Shown: positions 34,784 through 44,446, numbered from the stretch's first letter. The stretch: DNA of 64,000 nt from Micromonospora okii (GCF_020884795.1 NZ_BBZF01000013.1:657337-721336), one strand, 5' to 3'. The notes: generated by a model not told the origin, from the letters alone. Numbers and translations are program-made.

Positions 34784-36876
34784 CCGTCAGCCTCCAGACG
34801 CAGGACAACGACTGCGGGGTGCAGGCCCTGGTCACCAGCCTGAAGCTGCTGGGCCACGACTTCCCCGAGCCGGCGCTGCGGGACGCGTTGGCCGTACGCG
34901 GGGCGCTCTCCCTCCGGGACCTGCGGGACACCTCGGCCGAGGTCTGCGGCGTGCGCTACCGCGCCCGGCGGGACTGCCCCTTCGACGCGCTGACCCCCGG
35001 TGCCATCGTGCACCTGCGGGCCGACCACTTCGTCGTCGTCGAGCGCCGGCGGCGGCGTCAGGTGCGGATCTTCGATCCGTCGTTCGGTCGCGCGTGGCTC
35101 GACGAGGACGACTACCGCCGACGGTCCTCCGGCTGGGTGCTGCTGCCGGACGGCCGGCCGGTCACGCCAGGTGCCGGCGGACCGCCCTCGGTGGCGGCCA
35201 CGTCGGGCCGACGCGCCCGCCGGTCGGCCCGGGCCTCGTGGCTGTGGCCCCTGGTGCGCTCCGGTGGGCTCAACCTCCGCCAGGTCGTGCCACTGCTCGT
35301 GATGAGCCTCGTGCTCTACACCGGCCTGACCCTGCTCAACCTCGTCCTGCTGCCGTACCTGAACCAGGTCGCCGCCGGTGGCCGGGTGGCCGCCGGCTCC
35401 CTGGCCGCCGCCCTCGGCACCTTCTTCGTCGCGCTGAGCGTGCTGTTCTGGCTGCGGCACCGGCAGCTCACCGCCGTCGGGCTGGCCTTCGACCGGGCGA
35501 TGCTCGGTCACCTCGTCGACCGGCTGACCCGCACGTCGGCGACGACCGAGTTGACCTCGGGCGCGGTCCTGCACCGCGTGCAGAGCGCCCGGGAGGTGCG
35601 GGAGACCGGCACCACCCTGGCCCTGTCGATGTTCACCGACGCCGTCGCCGTCGTGATCCTGCTGGCGTTCATGGCGTCGATGTCGCTGCCGCTCACCGGC
35701 GTGGTGGCGGCCATCGGCGCCCTGCACATCGGGTTGACGCTGCTCGCCCGGCGGCCGATCAGCCGCCACTACGACGAGCAACTGCGCCGCGACGGTGAGG
35801 TCCAGGACGTCCTGATCACCACGACCCGGGGGCTGACCACCTTCCGTGGCCTCGGGGCCGTGTCGCACCTGCGGGCCGAGCACGCCCGGCGGCTCGACCT
35901 GCTGCACGAGTCGGTACGGACGCTGCAGTACCGGCTCTCCTGGGTGTACGGGCCGAGTGAGGCCCTGCGCTTCGCCGGCCTCTACGTGATCCTCGTCGTC
36001 GGGTCGGTGCTGGTCGCGGCAGGGCTGGTCAGCACGGCGGAGCTGTTCGGGTTCCTCACCCTGGGCGGGACGGTGCTCTTCGCGGTCATCTCCATGGCGC
36101 AGACCCTGCCGGCCGTCGCCCAACTGGAGCGGCAGTTGCGTTACGTGGCGACGCTGCTGACGCTGCCGGTGATGCCGGCCGGCACGCGCACCCGGCCGGT
36201 GCCGGACGCCCCGGCGGTGGAGCTGGACGGGGTGCGGGTGAGTCGCCCCAAGGACGGCTTCGACCTGCGGCTCGACCTGCGTGTCGAGCGGGGGGAGACG
36301 GTCACCGTCGGCGGGGTGAGCGGCGTCGGCAAGTCCACGATGGCGCACATCGTCAGCGGGCTGGACCCGGCGCCGGCCGGCCGGGCCGTCGTCTACGGCG
36401 TGTCGACCGCCGACTGGGACCCGGACGGGCTGCGGCCGTTGGTCTGCTACGTGCCACCCCGCTCCGACTTCATGCACACCACGATCCGCGACAGCCTCTG
36501 CGCCGGCGCGACGGAGGTCGACGACCGGGAGATCCGGGACACGCTCACGTTGATGGAGCTGGACGACGTGATGCGCCCGCTGCGGCTGGGGCTGCGCACG
36601 ACGCTGCGGATCAACGGCGCCACCTTCAGCGCGGGTGAGGTGCAGCGGTTCGCGTTGGCCCGGGCGCTGCTGCGCCGGCCGTCGCTGCTGATCCTCGACG
36701 AGGCGACGAACTCCCTCGACCGCGAGATGGAACTGCGGCTGCTGGCCGCCGTCCGGCAGCGGGTGGAGACGCTGATCGTGGTCAGTCACCGGCCGGTCGG
36801 CGAGCAACTGGGCAGCCGGCACCTGACCGTCGTACGCGGTCCGGACGGTGTCTCCCGGGTGGTGGCCGGTGGCTGA
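34780..36876 (+). CDS. lanT: ABC exporter with N-terminal C39 peptidase (LanT, bifunctional)
   Basis: A 698-residue exporter that cleaves the leader and exports the peptide. Residues 1-130 are a C39 peptidase with oxyanion Gln6, Cys12 (QDNDCG), His83 (ADHF) and Asp99 (FDPSFG). A six-helix membrane domain spans about 160-430. The ATPase domain has Walker A GGVSGVGKST, a degenerate signature FSAGE and Walker B LLILDEATNSLD. C39 peptidases cut after Gly-Gly, matching the precursor. This bifunctional type normally belongs to class II clusters; finding it with LanB/LanC is unusual. Confidence 0.92.
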   Translation: MTVSLQTQDNDCGVQALVTSLKLLGHDFPEPALRDALAVRGALSLRDLRDTSAEVCGVRYRARRDCPFDALTPGAIVHLRADHFVVVERRRRRQVRIFDPSFGRAWLDEDDYRRRSSGWVLLPDGRPVTPGAGGPPSVAATSGRRARRSARASWLWPLVRSGGLNLRQVVPLLVMSLVLYTGLTLLNLVLLPYLNQVAAGGRVAAGSLAAALGTFFVALSVLFWLRHRQLTAVGLAFDRAMLGHLVDRLTRTSATTELTSGAVLHRVQSAREVRETGTTLALSMFTDAVAVVILLAFMASMSLPLTGVVAAIGALHIGLTLLARRPISRHYDEQLRRDGEVQDVLITTTRGLTTFRGLGAVSHLRAEHARRLDLLHESVRTLQYRLSWVYGPSEALRFAGLYVILVVGSVLVAAGLVSTAELFGFLTLGGTVLFAVISMAQTLPAVAQLERQLRYVATLLTLPVMPAGTRTRPVPDAPAVELDGVRVSRPKDGFDLRLDLRVERGETVTVGGVSGVGKSTMAHIVSGLDPAPAGRAVVYGVSTADWDPDGLRPLVCYVPPRSDFMHTTIRDSLCAGATEVDDREIRDTLTLMELDDVMRPLRLGLRTTLRINGATFSAGEVQRFALARALLRRPSLLILDEATNSLDREMELRLLAAVRQRVETLIVVSHRPVGEQLGSRHLTVVRGPDGVSRVVAGG

Positions 36877-37708
36877 GCCGCTGCGCGGGGTGCACGCCTA
36901 CTGGCGGGTGCCCAGCCGGCACCCGCGCCCCTACCGCCAGTTGTCCTGCGCCACCTGGCTGCTGAGCATCCTGTCCTGGCAGCGGCACGCCGGCCCGATC
37001 GACCTGTACGCCGACCAGCCGACCATCGACTGGCTCGACCAGCTCGGCTGGCTCGGCCACTACGACCGGACCGAGGTCCTCGACGACGCCGGGCTGGACC
37101 GGCACTACGACCGGGTCGCCTGCTTCGCGTTGCCGAAGCTGCTCGCCCTCGACCGCTTTCCCGAGGCGGTGCTCGTCGACCCCGACGCCTACCTGCGCGC
37201 CCGCCTGCGCCCGCCCGGACCCGGCTCGCTCTTCGCCCACCTGGAGGACGGCGCCGCCGACTTCTACACCCGGCTGCGCGAACTCGCCAACCCGGCCGGC
37301 GTGGACCTGCCCGACTCGCTGCCGCTGGTCGGCAACACCGCGCTGTTCCGGGCCGCCGACGCCGACCTGGCCCGGCGGATCAGCCGCACCGGGCTGTCCT
37401 TCCTCGCCGACAACCCGTCCACCCCGGGACGCGACATCCACCTGCACATGACCGTCGCCGAACAGGTGCTCGCCACGCATCTCACGCGTACCGCCGGGCA
37501 TCCGGTGGTGAACGTCTTCGGCGCGCTCTGGTCACCCCAGACGCTGACCTGGACGACCGACCCGCCGGACTTCGGCCACCTGTGGAGCATCAAGCGCGGG
37601 CCGCAGGCGGCCACGCTGGTCGCCGCGTACGCGTCGGTCACCCGCATCCTGCGGGACGAGTACGGGGTCGCCCCGGATCGGGTACGCGCGGCGCTGGAGC
37701 GGATATGA
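36869..37708 (+). CDS. Glycosyltransferase-like DUF protein of the cluster
   Basis: A 279-residue soluble protein, probably of the DUF6734/nucleotide-sugar-transferase-like group (GT-A fold). It has a possible metal motif in FPEAVLVDPDAYL, and LVGNTALFRAADADLA and a C-terminal LWSIKRGPQAATLV. I cannot name a close homologue with certainty. The GTG start overlaps the exporter stop by 8 bases and its stop overlaps the next gene as ATGA, so it is part of the cluster. Likely role: sugar addition or another transfer to the peptide. Confidence 0.6.
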   Translation: MAEPLRGVHAYWRVPSRHPRPYRQLSCATWLLSILSWQRHAGPIDLYADQPTIDWLDQLGWLGHYDRTEVLDDAGLDRHYDRVACFALPKLLALDRFPEAVLVDPDAYLRARLRPPGPGSLFAHLEDGAADFYTRLRELANPAGVDLPDSLPLVGNTALFRAADADLARRISRTGLSFLADNPSTPGRDIHLHMTVAEQVLATHLTRTAGHPVVNVFGALWSPQTLTWTTDPPDFGHLWSIKRGPQAATLVAAYASVTRILRDEYGVAPDRVRAALERI

Positions 37709-38973
37709 GCGGGGCAGACCTGTTCGACCGCCTGTCGAACGCGGGCGCGGTCGTGACGCCGGCGGCTTCCGCGGCGTCGACCGTGCTCGTCGGGCACGCG
37801 CCGGAGTGGCTGGTGGAGCCGACGTCGCTGCACCAGCTCGGTGCCGTGGTCCGCATCCTCGACGACAGCGGGATCCCGTGGCGGGTCGACAGTCGCGGGC
37901 GCAACTGGGGGTACGACGACGCCCGCCTGCGCACGCCCGGCGTGATCGTCCGGCTGGCCCGGCTGGACCGGCTCAGCCTGGACGTCGAGCTCGGCCTCGC
38001 CACGGTGCAGCCCGGGGTGACCTTCGCCAAGTTGAAGGAGGCACTGACCGAAGCCGGAGCGCGGTTCTACCTGCCGCCGCCCGGTTCCGGGCCGCACACC
38101 TCCGTTCTCGGCAACGCCCTCGACCGGGGCCTGCTCTCCGGCCTCGGCGAACGGGAGCGGCACTGCCGGGACTTCCTGGTGATGGAGCGCGACGGTTCCC
38201 TGCACCGGCCGGGCTGGACCGGTGCGGAGGACGCGCGGGTCCGGGGCGCCCTGCCCTACCCGCCCGGTCCGCACGGCCAGGGCGCGCTGTTCCAGACCGC
38301 CGGGTACGGCCCGGTCGTGGTGGAGCTGACCCATGTCCTCCAGGTGGCGACGGCGCAGGCGATGCGGCTGGTGGTGCTCTCCGGGCCAGTCCTGACCGAG
38401 GAACTGGTGCGGTGCTGGCGCGAGCTGCTCCTCGAAGGGCTGGTGAGCGGTTCCCTCCTGGCGCCGCAGGCGCGTCGGCGGGCACAGGGGACCGCCATCG
38501 CCCACGACGGGCTCGTCCTCGACCTCTCCGTCACCGCCGGCTCCGTGGCGACCCTGCGGGCCAAGGCCGCCGACGTTCAGCGGGTGGTCCGTCAGCACGG
38601 GCAACGGCTGGCCCTGCGCGTCTCGGAGCACCCCGACGACCTGCGCATTCTCGGGGGCGACGGCGAGCGGCCGGAGGAGGTGGCCCAACTCGCCTCGGGG
38701 TTGGAGTGGCACACGGCGGCGCTGCCGTTCGCGCCGTCGATGATCGTCGCCTTCGCCAAGGCCGTGCAGGCCGAGGCGACGTTGGCGGATACGCCGTGGT
38801 CCCTGCGCCCGCTCGACGACCGGGCGGTGGTCTGGTTGTCCCCGTTCGTCTACCGCAAGGACGACCCGGCCGACATCGAGCGGCTCCGCCGCCGGTCCGC
38901 CGCCTTCGACCGGATCCGTGGCGAGTTCCACCTGCCCACGTACCGGTCCGGCGGGGCGCGGGGCGGGCGATGA
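37705..38973 (+). CDS. VAO-family FAD-dependent oxidoreductase of the cluster
   Basis: A 422-residue flavoenzyme with an FAD-binding PCMH domain (about residues 30-210: LHQLGAVVRILDDSGIP, DSRGRNWGYDD at 62-72, VQPGVTFAKLKEAL) and a C-terminal substrate domain. This family (cresol dehydrogenase, oligosaccharide oxidases) oxidises alcohols or phenolic side chains. It may oxidise the core peptide (C-terminal Tyr is one candidate) or an attached sugar; this is inference. Start and stop both overlap neighbours as ATGA. Confidence 0.8.
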   Translation: MSGADLFDRLSNAGAVVTPAASAASTVLVGHAPEWLVEPTSLHQLGAVVRILDDSGIPWRVDSRGRNWGYDDARLRTPGVIVRLARLDRLSLDVELGLATVQPGVTFAKLKEALTEAGARFYLPPPGSGPHTSVLGNALDRGLLSGLGERERHCRDFLVMERDGSLHRPGWTGAEDARVRGALPYPPGPHGQGALFQTAGYGPVVVELTHVLQVATAQAMRLVVLSGPVLTEELVRCWRELLLEGLVSGSLLAPQARRRAQGTAIAHDGLVLDLSVTAGSVATLRAKAADVQRVVRQHGQRLALRVSEHPDDLRILGGDGERPEEVAQLASGLEWHTAALPFAPSMIVAFAKAVQAEATLADTPWSLRPLDDRAVVWLSPFVYRKDDPADIERLRRRSAAFDRIRGEFHLPTYRSGGARGGR

Positions 38974-40013
38974 GACACCTTCTCGTCGTCGGCGTGCACC
39001 GCATCTCCACCGGGCGGTCGGGCGAGGCGATCCACCTCCGCCAGCTCGCCGGGGCACTGCGGAGCGCCGGTGCGCGGGTGACGGTGCTGGACGGGCCGAT
39101 GGACCCGGGCGCGGCGGGCAGCGGGCACGACGCGGCGCTGCGGTCCCTGGCACGGTCGCTCGACCGGCTGCTCGAGCAGGACCGCCCGGACGCGGCCCTG
39201 CTCTGGGGGCATCTCGGCGAGGAGACCCCGTTGGCCCGGCGGCTGCGGGCGGCGGGCGTGCCGGTCGTGTTGGAGCACCCCGCAGCCGACCTGCGGCCCG
39301 TCGCGCAGACGCTCCGCCTCGTCGACGACGTCGTGGTGCCCTCCCGGTTCGCCCGGGACCTCTTCGTCGGGCAGGCCGGCCGGGACGCCCGGCCGATCGA
39401 GCCGCTGCTGCGCCCGTGCTCCTGTCCACCCGGCGCGGGCGCCGGTGGCGTCGCCCGCTCCGGCCCGTACCGGATCACCTTCGTCAACCCGGAACCGGCC
39501 AAGGGGCTCGGCGTGGTGATGCACCTGGTCGTGGCCGCGACCCGGGCGAACCTGCCGTTCCGCTTCCGCTTCGTGGAGGGTCGCTGGACCGCCGCCGATC
39601 TGGCCAGCCAGGGCATCGTCGCGGCGGAACTGCCGTGCGTCGAGATCGTCGCCTACCGTGCCGACGTCTGCTCGCTGTACGCCGAGACGGACCTGTTGCT
39701 GGTGCCGAGCCTGTGGCGGGAGAGCTTCGGGATGGTCGCCCGGGAGGCCGTGGTGCACGGCGTGCCCGTCGTGGCCACCCGGACCGGTGGGTTGCCCGAG
39801 GCCGTGGGCGACGGCGGGAGCTGCCTCGATCCGCCGGAGTGCGGCGACGACTACCTGGTGCGGATGACCGGGGCCGAGGTCCGGGCGTGGCTGTCCGCCG
39901 TCGTGGACGGGCTGCGCCGGAGGCGGCGGCCTCAGCCGGAGCTGTTGTCGCGGGCGAGCGCGGAGAGTGTCGCGGCGTACCAGGAGGTGCTGTCCGCCCG
40001 CCCGACGGCGTGA
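38970..40013 (+). CDS. GT4-family glycosyltransferase of the cluster
   Basis: A 347-residue retaining glycosyltransferase of GT-B fold. The donor-site motif ESFGMVAREAVVHGVPVV (about 244-261) and ATRTGGLPEAVGDGG are typical of family 4. No signal peptide. It is last in the coupled operon (ATGA overlap), which suggests that the mature peptide carries a sugar. Its last 82 bases overlap the convergent SARP gene. The donor and acceptor are unknown; no sugar-biosynthesis genes lie nearby. Confidence 0.85.
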   Translation: MRHLLVVGVHRISTGRSGEAIHLRQLAGALRSAGARVTVLDGPMDPGAAGSGHDAALRSLARSLDRLLEQDRPDAALLWGHLGEETPLARRLRAAGVPVVLEHPAADLRPVAQTLRLVDDVVVPSRFARDLFVGQAGRDARPIEPLLRPCSCPPGAGAGGVARSGPYRITFVNPEPAKGLGVVMHLVVAATRANLPFRFRFVEGRWTAADLASQGIVAAELPCVEIVAYRADVCSLYAETDLLLVPSLWRESFGMVAREAVVHGVPVVATRTGGLPEAVGDGGSCLDPPECGDDYLVRMTGAEVRAWLSAVVDGLRRRRRPQPELLSRASAESVAAYQEVLSARPTA

Positions 40014-40840
40014 GGACGCCAGCCCGGCGACGCCGTGCCCGTGATGACGGCGGCGGCCTCGTCCGGTGTGGTCCTCTCCGCCAGGTCGAGCTTGGGATCC
40101 TGCCGCAGGATGGCCAGTTCCAGGCCGCGCAGCAGTGGGCCGGGGTCGAGCCCGTGCTGGTCGGAGAGGAGCTGGCAGCCCTGGCGGGCCACCCGCAGCG
40201 CCTCGGGTTGCCGGCCACAGCGATACAGCGCGAGGACGAGCTGGGTGCGCAGGCGCTCGCGCAGCGGATGATCGGCGACGTGCCGGGTCAGCTCGGCGAT
40301 GAGCTCGTGGTGTCTCCCGATGGTCAGCTCGAGGCCGAGGAGCCATTCCAGGTCGGCGAGGCGCCTCTCCTCCAGGTGCACCCGGCTGGGCTCGACGAAG
40401 TCGGCTGCCGCCCCGGAGAGCGTCGGCCCCCGCCAGAGCGCCAGGGCCTCACGCATGAGCGTGCAGGCGTCCTCCAGCAGGCCCCGCTCGACCTCGACCC
40501 GGGCCGTCGTGCTCAGGGCCCGGTACCTCGCCAGGTCGAGCTGGTCGGCCTCCAGCCGCAGCAGGTATCCGCCGGGCTGGGTGACGATCGACCCGGTGGC
40601 GTCGTCGGCCTGCTGGATGCTTCGGCGCAGCGCCCAGATCTCGGACTGGACCTGGGCCCTCGCCGTCGACGGGGGGTTACCTCCCCAGATCGCCGTCGCG
40701 AGCTGGCCGACCGACACCACCTGGTTGGCGTGCAGCAGCAGGTAGGCCAGGACCGCCCGGCGGCGGGGCCGATCCACGTTGACCGGGCAGCCGTCGGTGG
40801 TGAGCCCCACCGGGCCCAGCAGCGTGAAGCACAGGGTCAC
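39932..40840 (-). CDS. SARP-family pathway-specific regulator
   Basis: A 302-residue activator with an OmpR-type winged helix (RRRAVLAYLLLHANQVVSVG...) and a bacterial transcriptional activation domain (about 95-250). These features define SARPs, which activate biosynthetic clusters. GTG 40840 has GAGGGAG 4 bases upstream; the longer frame starting 26 codons earlier lacks this support. It overlaps the GT4 gene end on the other strand by 82 bases. The cluster is the most likely target. Confidence 0.88.
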   Translation of the reverse strand: MTLCFTLLGPVGLTTDGCPVNVDRPRRRAVLAYLLLHANQVVSVGQLATAIWGGNPPSTARAQVQSEIWALRRSIQQADDATGSIVTQPGGYLLRLEADQLDLARYRALSTTARVEVERGLLEDACTLMREALALWRGPTLSGAAADFVEPSRVHLEERRLADLEWLLGLELTIGRHHELIAELTRHVADHPLRERLRTQLVLALYRCGRQPEALRVARQGCQLLSDQHGLDPGPLLRGLELAILRQDPKLDLAERTTPDEAAAVITGTASPGWRPHAVGRADSTSWYAATLSALARDNSSG

Positions 40841-41026
40841 GGCTCTCCCTCGCGAGGTTGGTGAGCCGTTCGGAAACGCCCTGATGGGTGGGCGTCCGTC
40901 GGCATCCGAGATCGACAACTGCTCCCAGCGCGTCGAAGCTAACGACGGGCCGGGACGCGCGACCGACGCCCGGCTTCCCGTAGCTGTCCCGTACCCACGC
41001 GTCCGATCCCCCTCCGGTGGCCCGGG

Positions 41027-44000
41027 TCACCGTCGGACGAGGGCGTCCGCAATGCGGTCCGCGCCCGCAGCGCGGTAGATGGACGCTGCCTCGTCGAGCA
41101 GCCGGCTCGCCGTCCCGGCATCGTGTTCCGCCAGGCAGTCGGCGCGCACCGCCAGGGCGTCCGCTTCGAGGATGCGGAAGCCGTGCGCCCGTGCCGTGTC
41201 GTGGGCCAGCTCGCAGGCCCGCTGCGCCGCGTCGCGGTCGCCGGTGTGCAGGAACGCGCCGGCCAGGCCCACCCCCGCGCGGGCGTCGAAGTACGGGTAG
41301 TGGTGCTGCCTCGCCATGGCCTGCGCGCGCAGGAAGCACCGCGTCGCCTCCGGCACGTCCAGGCCGGCCAGGTGCGCCTCGCCGAGCGAGGTCAGCAACG
41401 CCACCTGGGCACGCTGGTCGCGGACGATCAGGGCGACGTCGTAGCCCTCCCTGGCCGCGCTGGCGGCGGCGGCCGGTGCGCCCCGTTGCCGGTGGAGCTG
41501 GCTGATCTCGTCCAGGATCGACAACTCCCCATGCATGCTCGAGCGTCGTCGGTAGCCGGCCAGCGCCGCTGTCAGACAGGTCTCGGCCTGGTCGAGTTCG
41601 CCGAGCTGACGCAGCACCATCCCGAGGTTCCCCCGCGCCGACAACGCGGACGCCTCCCGGCCGGCCCGCTGGTTGAGCCGGAGCGCGGCCGTGAAGCACT
41701 CGGCGGCGGGCCGCAGCCGCCCCTGGTCCACGTACATGGCACCCAGACCACTGAGCGCGAGGGACCGGACGTAGCCGGCGCTCTCGTCACCGCACAGGGC
41801 GAGCGCGCGTCGATACGACTCCTGGGCGTCGTCGAGCATGCCCTGCTCGGCCTGCACGACCCCGCTGGTGTGCCACAGGTACGCGGCGGCCTCACGCCAC
41901 GCGCACGACTCGGCGAGCAGCGCGCCCGCCCGGTAGTCGTCCAGTGCCTCCCGGTGGCGACCCAGCGCCCACATGGCCTGTCCACGGCTGATGAGCAGCG
42001 CGGCCTGTGCGGCATCGTCGGCCGCCTTCGTCGCGGCCCGCAGACCGGCCTCCGCCGTGCGGAGCCACCGGTCCACGTGCCGCCGGACGAGGAAGTACCC
42101 CCGTAGCTGGTCGGCGACCTGCCAGCTCACCGGCTCCTGGCCCGGCTCGGCGGTCTGCTCGACCAGGGCCACCAGCCCGGCGGCCTCCCGGTCCAGCCAC
42201 TCCAACGCCTGTTCCTGCCCCGCGAAGGCGCCCGCCCGCCCGGTGACGGTGGTCGGTAGCTGGACGGCGTGTGGGGACACGTGCCCCATCGCGGCGATCA
42301 GGTGTTCGAGATACCAGGCGTGCAGGCGCCCCCGGGCGGCGTCGCGCTCACCGGGGTCACCGGCGGCGAGTAGCTTGCCGGCGTACAACCCGAGCAGGTC
42401 GTGGAACCTGAACCGTTCCGCGGTCGACTGAAGCAGCATGTTGCCGTCCAGCAGCTCGCAGACGACGGCGTCCGCCGCGACCGGGTCCAGGTTCAGCGCC
42501 TCGGCGGTGGCGTCGAGACCGAAGTCGTCGCCGGGGTGCAGGGCGCAGAGCCGGAACGCCCGGCGTGCGGCTTCGCTGAGCTCCTGGTAGCTGAGCTGGA
42601 AGCTGGCCAGGACGCTGGAGTCGCCGGCGCTGAGCTCGGCCAGCCGCCCGTTGACGTCCCGCAGTCGCCGGGCCAGGTCGTCGGCGCTCCAGGCAGGCCG
42701 GTTCGCGAGCCGGGCGGCCACGATGCGCAGCGCCAGCGGCAGCTTCCCGCACGCCAGCGCCACCTCCTGGGTCGAGCGGGGGTCCGTCGGCGGCCGCCGA
42801 CCTGCGGCATCCGAGATCAATTTCACCGCGTCCGGAAGGGGGAGCGTGGCGACGTCGACGACGGTCGCGTCGGCGAGGCCGGGCAGTCGCCACCGGCTCG
42901 TGACCAGCACGTCGCAGTGGCCGGGGCCGGGAAGCAGCGGTCGTACCTGCGCCGCCTCACGCGCGTTGTCGAGAACGAGCAACATCCGGCGGTCGGCCAG
43001 CTCGCTGCGCAGGGCCGCCGAGGCCTCGGCCTCGTCCGCCCCGACCTGGCGCGCCGGCACGCCCAGGGCGCGCAGGAACCGTCCGAGCACCTCTATGGGC
43101 GCGACGGCGACGCCGGCGCCGCCCCGCAGGTCGACGTAGAGCTGCCCGTCCGGGTAGGCGGCGCGTAGCTGGTGCGCCGCCTTCAGGGCGAGAGCGGTCT
43201 TGCCCACCCCCGCAGCTCCGCTGAGCATGACGATGTGGGGGGAGACCTGCCCCTCCTCGGGCCCCCCTCCGGCGAGGGCGGCCCCGATCGTGCCGAGTTC
43301 GGTGGCCCGGCCGACGAAACCGGACGGCGGGGCGGGGGCCTGCTGGGGCACGGGGCGGTGCGCCGGTGCCGGGGCCGGCAACTCGTGGCGCCGCAACGCG
43401 TAGTCGTGCGCCTGCCGGAGCTCCGGGCTGGGCTCGATGCCCAGTTGATCCACCAGGGCGGCACGGATCCTCTGGTAGGTGGCGAGCGCCTCGGCCTGCC
43501 GCCCGCTGGCTGACAGGGTCATCATCAGCTCGGCGTGCAGTGGCTCGTCCAGCTCGAACTGTCGGGCCAACTCCCGCAACGGCGGCAACACCTGCTCGCA
43601 GCCGCCGAACTCCCGGGTGAGCGCCGCCCAGCTACGGAGAAGCTGTGCGTACTGGTGCCGCAGGGCGGTGCTCACCGGATGGTCGCGCAGCGCCTCCACG
43701 TCCGTCTCGCCACGCCACAGCAGCGCCGCTGCCGCGAAATGGCTGCCGGTCAGCTCGGGGGTGGCCTCATCGGCGCCCAGGGCGACGAGCCGACGAAACC
43801 GAAGCAGGTCCAGTTGCTGTGGCGCGAGCGTGAGGCGGTAGCCGTCGCCCGCCAGGCGGAGCACCTTCGTCGCGTCGGGCAGTCGCAGCTTCCGGCGGAG
43901 CCGGCCGACGTGGCTCTGGAGCAGTTGCTGGGCCTGCGGTGGCCGCTGGTAGCCCCACAGCAGCTCGATGAGGTCCTCGCGTCCCACCACCTCGCCGGCG

Positions 44001-44446
44001 CTCAGCGCCAGGCGCACCAGGATGCGACGCTGCTTGGTGGAGGTCAGCTCGATCTCGTGGGAACCGCACCGCACCCGAAGTGGGCCGAGCACCGCCACGG
44101 AGAGTTCGTCGGCGGGGTGGCCGGGCGGGGAATCGGGCTGCGGCGTCGGTTTCCTGCGGGCCGTCGCGGCTGCCCGCACCAGCTCGGCGGCCTCGCCGGC
44201 GAGCCCCAGTGCCCCGACCAGGGCGTCCAGCGAGGCCGGCCGTGGCAGGCGGCTGCGGCCCTGTTCCAGGTCACGAATGGTCGCTATGTTCACGTCGGCC
44301 CGGTCGGCCAGCTCCCGCTGCGTCAGACCGGCGCGCTCGCGGGCTGCCCGCAGGCTGGCGCCGAACGGCACGTTCGGGGCCGCTGCAGGCGTCGAAGGGG
44401 GCGAAATTGCAGGAAGTGAGAACTTCCGCGTCGGCACGGAGAACAT
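41027..44446 (-). CDS. XRE-SARP-NB-ARC-TPR giant regulator (AfsR type)
   Basis: A 1139-residue regulator with four modules. Residues 27-81 are an XRE helix-turn-helix (LTQRELADRADVNIATIRDLE). Residues 115-355 are an OmpR-type winged helix and BTAD, as in SARPs. Residues about 385-650 are an NB-ARC ATPase (Walker A GAAGVGKTA, VLVTSR). The C-terminal third is TPR repeats. Addition of an XRE domain to an AfsR-like protein is less common. Start uncertain, as no ribosome binding site precedes ATG 44446. It probably integrates a signal to control the adjoining cluster. Confidence 0.88.
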   Translation of the reverse strand: MFSVPTRKFSLPAISPPSTPAAAPNVPFGASLRAARERAGLTQRELADRADVNIATIRDLEQGRSRLPRPASLDALVGALGLAGEAAELVRAAATARRKPTPQPDSPPGHPADELSVAVLGPLRVRCGSHEIELTSTKQRRILVRLALSAGEVVGREDLIELLWGYQRPPQAQQLLQSHVGRLRRKLRLPDATKVLRLAGDGYRLTLAPQQLDLLRFRRLVALGADEATPELTGSHFAAAALLWRGETDVEALRDHPVSTALRHQYAQLLRSWAALTREFGGCEQVLPPLRELARQFELDEPLHAELMMTLSASGRQAEALATYQRIRAALVDQLGIEPSPELRQAHDYALRRHELPAPAPAHRPVPQQAPAPPSGFVGRATELGTIGAALAGGGPEEGQVSPHIVMLSGAAGVGKTALALKAAHQLRAAYPDGQLYVDLRGGAGVAVAPIEVLGRFLRALGVPARQVGADEAEASAALRSELADRRMLLVLDNAREAAQVRPLLPGPGHCDVLVTSRWRLPGLADATVVDVATLPLPDAVKLISDAAGRRPPTDPRSTQEVALACGKLPLALRIVAARLANRPAWSADDLARRLRDVNGRLAELSAGDSSVLASFQLSYQELSEAARRAFRLCALHPGDDFGLDATAEALNLDPVAADAVVCELLDGNMLLQSTAERFRFHDLLGLYAGKLLAAGDPGERDAARGRLHAWYLEHLIAAMGHVSPHAVQLPTTVTGRAGAFAGQEQALEWLDREAAGLVALVEQTAEPGQEPVSWQVADQLRGYFLVRRHVDRWLRTAEAGLRAATKAADDAAQAALLISRGQAMWALGRHREALDDYRAGALLAESCAWREAAAYLWHTSGVVQAEQGMLDDAQESYRRALALCGDESAGYVRSLALSGLGAMYVDQGRLRPAAECFTAALRLNQRAGREASALSARGNLGMVLRQLGELDQAETCLTAALAGYRRRSSMHGELSILDEISQLHRQRGAPAAAASAAREGYDVALIVRDQRAQVALLTSLGEAHLAGLDVPEATRCFLRAQAMARQHHYPYFDARAGVGLAGAFLHTGDRDAAQRACELAHDTARAHGFRILEADALAVRADCLAEHDAGTASRLLDEAASIYRAAGADRIADALVRR

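Noticed and set aside
29803..40013. Thiopeptide or linear azole-containing cluster.
   Set aside because: LanB is full length, a LanC is present, and there is no YcaO, no split LanB and no cycloaddition enzyme.
44411..44426. Palindrome GGAAGT-GAGA-ACTTCC as an operator of the giant regulator.
   Set aside because: It lies inside the first codons of the chosen frame; without evidence for a later start it cannot be called.
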